Shown piece by piece: positions 6,531 to 9,885 of a stretch of DNA of 9,885 nucleotides (the first letter of the stretch is position 1; every line of letters begins with the position of its first letter). Made by a program: the position numbers and the translations under genes. The notes below the pieces were generated by a model. It searched no databases. It saw only the letters and a list, made by a program, of their open reading frames with translations, and was not told the DNA's origin. The DNA is from an uncultured Clostridia bacterium (GTDB lineage Bacteria > Bacillota > Clostridia > Oscillospirales > Oscillospiraceae), in assembly GCA_945487445.1 (NCBI GenBank), contig CALYTU010000052.1, forward strand, positions 1 to 9,885, read 5' to 3'.

Positions 6531-7805
6531 TTATCGCCGGATGAAGGCGTCGCGCTCGGCGCCGACGGAGACATAGGAGATGGGGCAGCCGACGGCCGTT
6601 TCGATCCGCTCGACGTAGGCTCTGGCCGCCTCGGGCAGCGCCTGCCAGGTGCGGACACCGCTGATGTCGCATTTCCATCCGTCCATGTATGCAAGTTCGG
6701 GCTTCGCCGCGGAAAGCGCGGCGGGGAACGGGAATTCGTCCGTGGGAACACCTCCGACGTTGTAGCGCGTGCAGATGGGGATGCGGTCCAGATAGCTCAG
6801 AACATCCAGCTTGGTCAGCGCCAGCTCCGTCGCGCCCTGCATCTTTACACCGTAGCGCGTGGCAACGAGGTCAATCGGGCCGACACGGCGCGGACGACCG
6901 GTTTTGGCTCCGTACTCCGCTCCGGCTTCGCGCAGTGTGTCTGCCTCGGGGCCGAACATCTCGCAGGTGAACGGACCCTCACCCACACAGGTTGAATACG
7001 CCTTGACGATCCCGAGCACCCGTTCTACCTTGATCCAAGGCGCGCCGGAGCCGATCGGGGCATAAGCGGCAAGGGTGGTGGAGGAGGTGGTGTAGGGCCA
7101 GATGCCGTATTCCAGATCCCGCAGCGCACCAAGCTGCGCCTCGAACAGAATGCGCTTGCCCGCTGCTTCTGCCTGGGCCAGCAGGGCCCCCGTGTCACAA
7201 AGAAAGGGCTTGAGCCATTGCGCGTAATCGAACAAATAGCTGGCCAGCTTGTCCAGAGGCCAGATTTTGGCGCCGTAGACCCGATCCAGGGTGAGATTTT
7301 TCCATTCCGCCAGCGTGGAAAGACGCGCCTGAAGCTGTTCCGGCCAGAGCAGCTCCCCGGCCATCAGCGTCTTTTTCTGCGCACGGTCGGCGTAAAAGGG
7401 GGCGATTCCCTGTCGGGTAGAGCCGAAGCGAAGATTCCCGAGGCGATCCTCCTCCAGAGCGTCCAGCTCCCGATGCCAGGGCAGAAGCAGAGAGGCCCTT
7501 GTGCTGATTTTCAGATTCTCCCCGGTAATCTCCACGCCTCTGTTTTGCAGCTCCTCTACCTCCCGCCGCAGGCTTTCCGGGTCCAGCGCAACGCCGTTTC
7601 CCAGCACATTCACCACGCCGGGCCGAAAAATACCCGAGGGAAGAAGATGGAGCGCGAATTTCCCTTTGTCATTGACCACGGTATGTCCGGCGTTTCCGCC
7701 GCCCTGATAGCGGACGACCACATCATAGTCTTCCGTGAGCAGGTCTACCATCCTGCCCTTTCCTTCGTCGCCCCAGTTGATCCCGACGACCACACAGTTT
7801 GCCAT
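6531..7805 (-). CDS. purA: Adenylosuccinate synthetase, divergent clostridial form
   Basis: PurA joins IMP and aspartate using GTP to make adenylosuccinate, the first step of the AMP branch; PurB then completes it. The protein is 424 residues from the ATG at 7805, which has AGGAGGG 8 bases upstream. The open frame continues upstream into repeat-rich, non-coding-looking sequence that is not part of the family. The core motif is GINWGDEGKGR at 8-18, with catalytic Asp13 and with His41 in GGGNAGHT. Further along are FALHLLPSGIF, FGSTRQGIAPFYAD, SSTTLAAYAPIGSG, KTGRPRRVGPIDLVATRYG and LALTKLDVLSYLD, and the C-terminal PISYVSVGAERD. It departs from the common bacterial form: GINWGDEGKG replaces GTQWGDEGKG, and FEAQLGALRD (221-230) replaces FEGAQGxxLD. 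I recall this type from other Clostridia, so it is probably a functional clade rather than a decayed gene. It leads the purA-purC-purF-purB-fumC block. Confidence 0.95.
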   Translation of the reverse strand: MANCVVVGINWGDEGKGRMVDLLTEDYDVVVRYQGGGNAGHTVVNDKGKFALHLLPSGIFRPGVVNVLGNGVALDPESLRREVEELQNRGVEITGENLKISTRASLLLPWHRELDALEEDRLGNLRFGSTRQGIAPFYADRAQKKTLMAGELLWPEQLQARLSTLAEWKNLTLDRVYGAKIWPLDKLASYLFDYAQWLKPFLCDTGALLAQAEAAGKRILFEAQLGALRDLEYGIWPYTTSSTTLAAYAPIGSGAPWIKVERVLGIVKAYSTCVGEGPFTCEMFGPEADTLREAGAEYGAKTGRPRRVGPIDLVATRYGVKMQGATELALTKLDVLSYLDRIPICTRYNVGGVPTDEFPFPAALSAAKPELAYMDGWKCDISGVRTWQALPEAARAYVERIETAVGCPISYVSVGAERDAFIRR

Positions 7806-7813
7806 TGTGCGAT

Positions 7814-7820
7814 CCCTCCT
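7814..7820 (-). promoter_or_regulatory. purA ribosome binding site
   Basis: The minus strand reads AGGAGGG, 8 bases before the ATG at 7805. An in-frame ATG at 7823 directly precedes this site, but using it would place the Shine-Dalgarno inside the coding region and add six residues (MRRDRT) that the family lacks. The downstream ATG is therefore preferred. Confidence 0.8.
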
Positions 7821-7838
7821 CATTAAATGTATCTTCCG

Positions 7839-8177
7839 GTTATCGGCTGAACGCAGCAAACACGCCGTAGGGGCGATGCCGCCAAAAGACATGACATATC
7901 GTTCCGAGCGTAGCTCTCCACGATCATCCGCAGCAGCCCACCGGGCTGCTGGCGCTTCACGCGCTGACATTGAGCGCCTGCGCTTGCGGAGCAAGCATCG
8001 TTTGCGTGATCAAACGATCTGAACGCAGCGGTACGGCACCCGTGTCGGATTTGCCTCCGGCAAATTGTCCGCCTATGGCGGACCGGGCGCTCAATGAGCG
8101 CCCCTACGGCATATTTGAAACGTTTCCGCCGCAGCTTGCCGCCGCCTTCAGGCGTTAGGCTGAATAAAGCCGATAAC
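7839..8177. repeat. Hairpin-rich element with nested terminal inverted repeats
   Basis: The pyrG-purA gap (7806-8224) has no gene but is highly structured. An outer 10-base inverted repeat GTTATCGGCT occurs at 7839-7848 and as its complement at 8168-8177. Inside it, GCCGTAGGGGCG at 7864-7875 recurs inverted at 8099-8110 (12 bases). Between them lie small palindromes: GAGC-gta-GCTC (7906-7916), CAGCAGCCC-acc-GGGCTGCTG (7931-7951), GGCGCT/AGCGCC (7951-7978), GCTTGC-gga-GCAAGC (7982-7996), ATCGTTTG/CAAACGAT (7997-8018) and the tandem trio at 8049-8103. An 8-base direct repeat TGTATCTT flanks the whole at 7828-7835 and 8183-8190, although 3 and 5 bases separate it from the outer arms. The structure fits a small non-autonomous mobile or mosaic intergenic repeat. 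No transposase is present, and no convincing promoter for purA was found in the gap. Confidence 0.6.
8049..8103. repeat. Three tandem hairpins with 3-base loops
   Basis: Three perfect palindromes follow one another with single-base spacers: ATTTGCC-tcc-GGCAAAT (8049-8065), GTCCGCC-tat-GGCGGAC (8067-8083) and GGGCGCTC-aat-GAGCGCCC (8085-8103). The arm sequences differ but the architecture is the same (7-8 bp stem, 3-base loop). They lie inside the larger element between pyrG and purA and would fold on either strand if transcribed. Confidence 0.8.
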
Positions 8178-8224
8178 TTGAGTGTATCTTTGTCGTTTTC
8201 AATCCCTTTTGGGAGAATTTGCTT

Positions 8225-9820
8225 TTATTTATCCTTCCGGCGTGCCAGTGCGGCGCGCAGGAAGCCCGTGAACAGGGGATGCGGACGGTTGGGACGGGAC
8301 TTGAATTCAGGATGGTACTGGACACCCACATAGAAGGGGTGGTCCCGCAGCTCCACAGCCTCCACCAAACGCCCGTCCGGCGACTGACCGCAAAGGATCA
8401 GACCGGCCTGCTCCAGTGCGGCGCGGTAGTGGTTGTTGAATTCATAGCGGTGGCGATGGCGCTCGCTGACATGCTGCGTCCCGTAACAGGCGTGGAGCTT
8501 CGTTTCCGGAGCAATGACACATGGCCATGCACCCAATCGGAGGGTGCCGCCCTTAGCCACCTCGTCGCTCTGCCCGGGCATGAAGTCGATGACCTTCTCC
8601 GGGCAGGCGGGATCGAACTCTCCGGAATTGGCTTCCAAAAGACCGGCGACATGACGCGCGAATTCAATGACCGCGATCTGCATGCCCATGCAGATGCCCA
8701 AAAAGGGAACGCCTCCGCTCCTGGCGTATTCCGCTGCCCGGACCATTCCCTCGATCCCCCGGTCGCCGAAGCCGCCCGGGACCAGGATGCCGTCAACGTC
8801 TGCCAGCTCGGCAGCTGTGACAGTCTCGGCGTCGATCCAGTCGATCCGAACGCTCACCCCGTTGGCGTAACCAGCGTGGCGCAGCGCCTCCGCAACGGAG
8901 AGATATGCGTCGTGGAGCTGGACATATTTGCCAACAAGTCCGATGCGAACCTCCCCACGCAGGCCCTTGATGTTCTGCACCAGGGCGGTCCATTCCGCCA
9001 GATCCGGCGCCCGGGCGGGAAGACCGAGCTCCCGGCAGACCACGCCGGATAGACCAGCCTGCTCCAGCATCAGCGGAGCCTCATAGAGAACTGGCAGGGT
9101 CCGGTTTTCCATCACACAGTCCGGCTTGACGTTGCAGAACAGGGAAATCTTCCGGAAGATGCTCTCCTCCAGCGGCTCGTCGCAGCGCAGAACAATGATG
9201 TCCGGCCGGATGCCCATTCCCTGCAGTTCCTTGACCGAATGCTGGGTGGGCTTGGATTTATGCTCCTCGGAGCCGCGAAGGTAGGGTACCAGGGTTACGT
9301 GGATGAACAGACTGTTCTCCCGCCCGACCTCCAGCGCGATCTGACGCACAGCTTCCAAAAAAGGCTGGGATTCGATGTCGCCGATGGTGCCGCCAATCTC
9401 GGTGATGACCACGTCTGCGTCGGTCTGACGACCCACCCGGTAGACAAATTCTTTGATTTCGTTTGTAATGTGCGGGATGACCTGCACTGTGGCACCCAGA
9501 TATTCCCCTTTTCGCTCCTTGTTGAGCACGTTCCAGTAGACCTTGCCGGAGGTCAGATTGGAATACCGGTTCAGGTCCTCGTCGATAAAGCGTTCATAAT
9601 GCCCCAGGTCCAGATCCGTCTCGGCTCCGTCCTCAGTGACATAGACCTCTCCGTGCTGATAGGGGCTCATGGTGCCGGGGTCCACGTTGATATAGGGATC
9701 CAGCTTCTGGGCAGCGATTTTAAAGCCTCTGGCTTTGAGCAGACGGCCCAGGGAAGCGGCGGTGATCCCCTTGCCCAGGCCGGAGACTACGCCGCCGGTT
9801 ACAAAAATGTATTTTGTCAT
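8225..9820 (-). CDS. pyrG: CTP synthase
   Basis: CTP synthase aminates UTP to CTP with ATP and glutamine-derived ammonia; GTP activates it and CTP inhibits it. The ATG at 9820 gives 531 residues, the normal length. The synthetase domain (about 1-265) begins TKYIFVTGGVVSGLGKGI with the P-loop at 13-18. It continues with KLDPYINVDPGTMSPYQHGE, ETDLDLGHYERF, EIGGTIGDIES from 141 and SKPTQHSVKELQ. The class I glutaminase domain (about 290-531) carries PGGFGDRG at 348-355, the nucleophile Cys377 in GICMGMQ, and His503/Glu505 in QYHPEF, so the triad is complete. AGGTG lies 6 bases upstream of this ATG; the in-frame GTG at 9829 overlaps that site and is less likely. The gene is separated from purA by a 419-base repeat-rich gap, so co-transcription is uncertain. 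No clear terminator follows it. Confidence 0.97.
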   Translation of the reverse strand: MTKYIFVTGGVVSGLGKGITAASLGRLLKARGFKIAAQKLDPYINVDPGTMSPYQHGEVYVTEDGAETDLDLGHYERFIDEDLNRYSNLTSGKVYWNVLNKERKGEYLGATVQVIPHITNEIKEFVYRVGRQTDADVVITEIGGTIGDIESQPFLEAVRQIALEVGRENSLFIHVTLVPYLRGSEEHKSKPTQHSVKELQGMGIRPDIIVLRCDEPLEESIFRKISLFCNVKPDCVMENRTLPVLYEAPLMLEQAGLSGVVCRELGLPARAPDLAEWTALVQNIKGLRGEVRIGLVGKYVQLHDAYLSVAEALRHAGYANGVSVRIDWIDAETVTAAELADVDGILVPGGFGDRGIEGMVRAAEYARSGGVPFLGICMGMQIAVIEFARHVAGLLEANSGEFDPACPEKVIDFMPGQSDEVAKGGTLRLGAWPCVIAPETKLHACYGTQHVSERHRHRYEFNNHYRAALEQAGLILCGQSPDGRLVEAVELRDHPFYVGVQYHPEFKSRPNRPHPLFTGFLRAALARRKDK

Positions 9821-9826
9821 TACAAG

Positions 9827-9831
9827 CACCT
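9827..9831 (-). promoter_or_regulatory. pyrG ribosome binding site
   Basis: The minus strand reads AGGTG with 6 bases (CTTGTA) before the ATG at 9820. The GTG at 9829 lies within this site and has no well-spaced alternative upstream, so it is rejected as the start. The remaining bases to 9885 are AT-rich leader or promoter sequence cut by the window edge, with no clear promoter hexamers. Confidence 0.6.
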
Positions 9832-9885
9832 ATTCCCACTCTTCTTACGAAGCTTAACTTAACACATTTTGTTTAGCGATTATTG

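Noticed and set aside
5754..6995. A 413-codon plus-strand open frame opposite purC and the end of purA.
   Set aside because: It spans two real genes and their intergenic gap on the opposite strand, and the composition looks like a codon shadow.
7806..7994. Upstream extension of purA by 63 residues.
   Set aside because: It runs into the hairpin-rich repeat, has no family similarity, and a good ribosome site marks the ATG at 7805.
7839..8177. CRISPR array or attachment site as the explanation for the hairpin region.
   Set aside because: There is no regularly repeated identical unit with unique spacers, no tRNA or integrase nearby, and the palindromes differ in sequence.
8202..8218. Possible terminator after pyrG (TCCC-tttt-GGGA).
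   Set aside because: Only a 4-bp stem, with no T-run following on the minus strand; too weak to call.
9832..9885. pyrG promoter or CTP-sensing leader.
   Set aside because: Only 65 bases upstream of the start codon are available, and no clear -10/-35 pair or attenuator hairpin is visible before the window ends.

Overview
The window reads as a chromosomal segment of a GC-rich anaerobic Firmicute, most likely class Clostridia and probably Oscillospiraceae-like. This is inferred from four things: strong AGGAGG-type ribosome binding sites, the form of PurA, the Fe-S type of PurF, and small palindromic intergenic repeats that include a GTAGGGGCG...CGCCCCTAC unit. No rRNA or species marker is present, so the taxonomic call is tentative. 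All seven real genes lie on the minus strand, so transcription runs from high to low coordinates. The many long plus-strand open frames are antisense shadows.

Layout in transcription order: pyrG (CTP synthase, 9820-8225); a 419-base gap filled with short hairpins and nested inverted repeats; then a tight block of purA (7805-6531), purC (6494-5778), purF (5785-4334), purB (4309-2894) and fumC (2897-1518). The gaps within the block are 36 and 24 bases and the overlaps 8 and 4 bases, so it is almost certainly one operon. A strong hairpin at 1476-1513 follows fumC. After a 279-base gap that also contains repeat debris comes a short-form malic enzyme gene (1232-63). The last 62 bases hold a fragment of a dispersed intergenic repeat.

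The gene order has a clear metabolic logic. PurF commits PRPP to purine synthesis. PurC and PurA are the two steps that consume aspartate as a nitrogen donor. PurB releases the aspartate carbon skeleton as fumarate in both places. FumC, whose start codon overlaps the purB stop codon, can hydrate that fumarate to malate. The adjacent malic enzyme can decarboxylate malate to pyruvate, CO2 and NAD(P)H. The block can therefore be read as an AMP-branch purine module with its own by-product disposal line. The other purine genes (purE, S, Q, L, M, N, D, H) are not in the window. PyrG adds the last step of pyrimidine nucleotide synthesis.

This is mainly housekeeping metabolism. I see no phage, toxin-antitoxin, CRISPR, tRNA or rRNA sequence. 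The points most worth a second look are the fumarate-handling gene order, the hairpin-array element between pyrG and purA, and the divergent sequence types of PurA and PurB.
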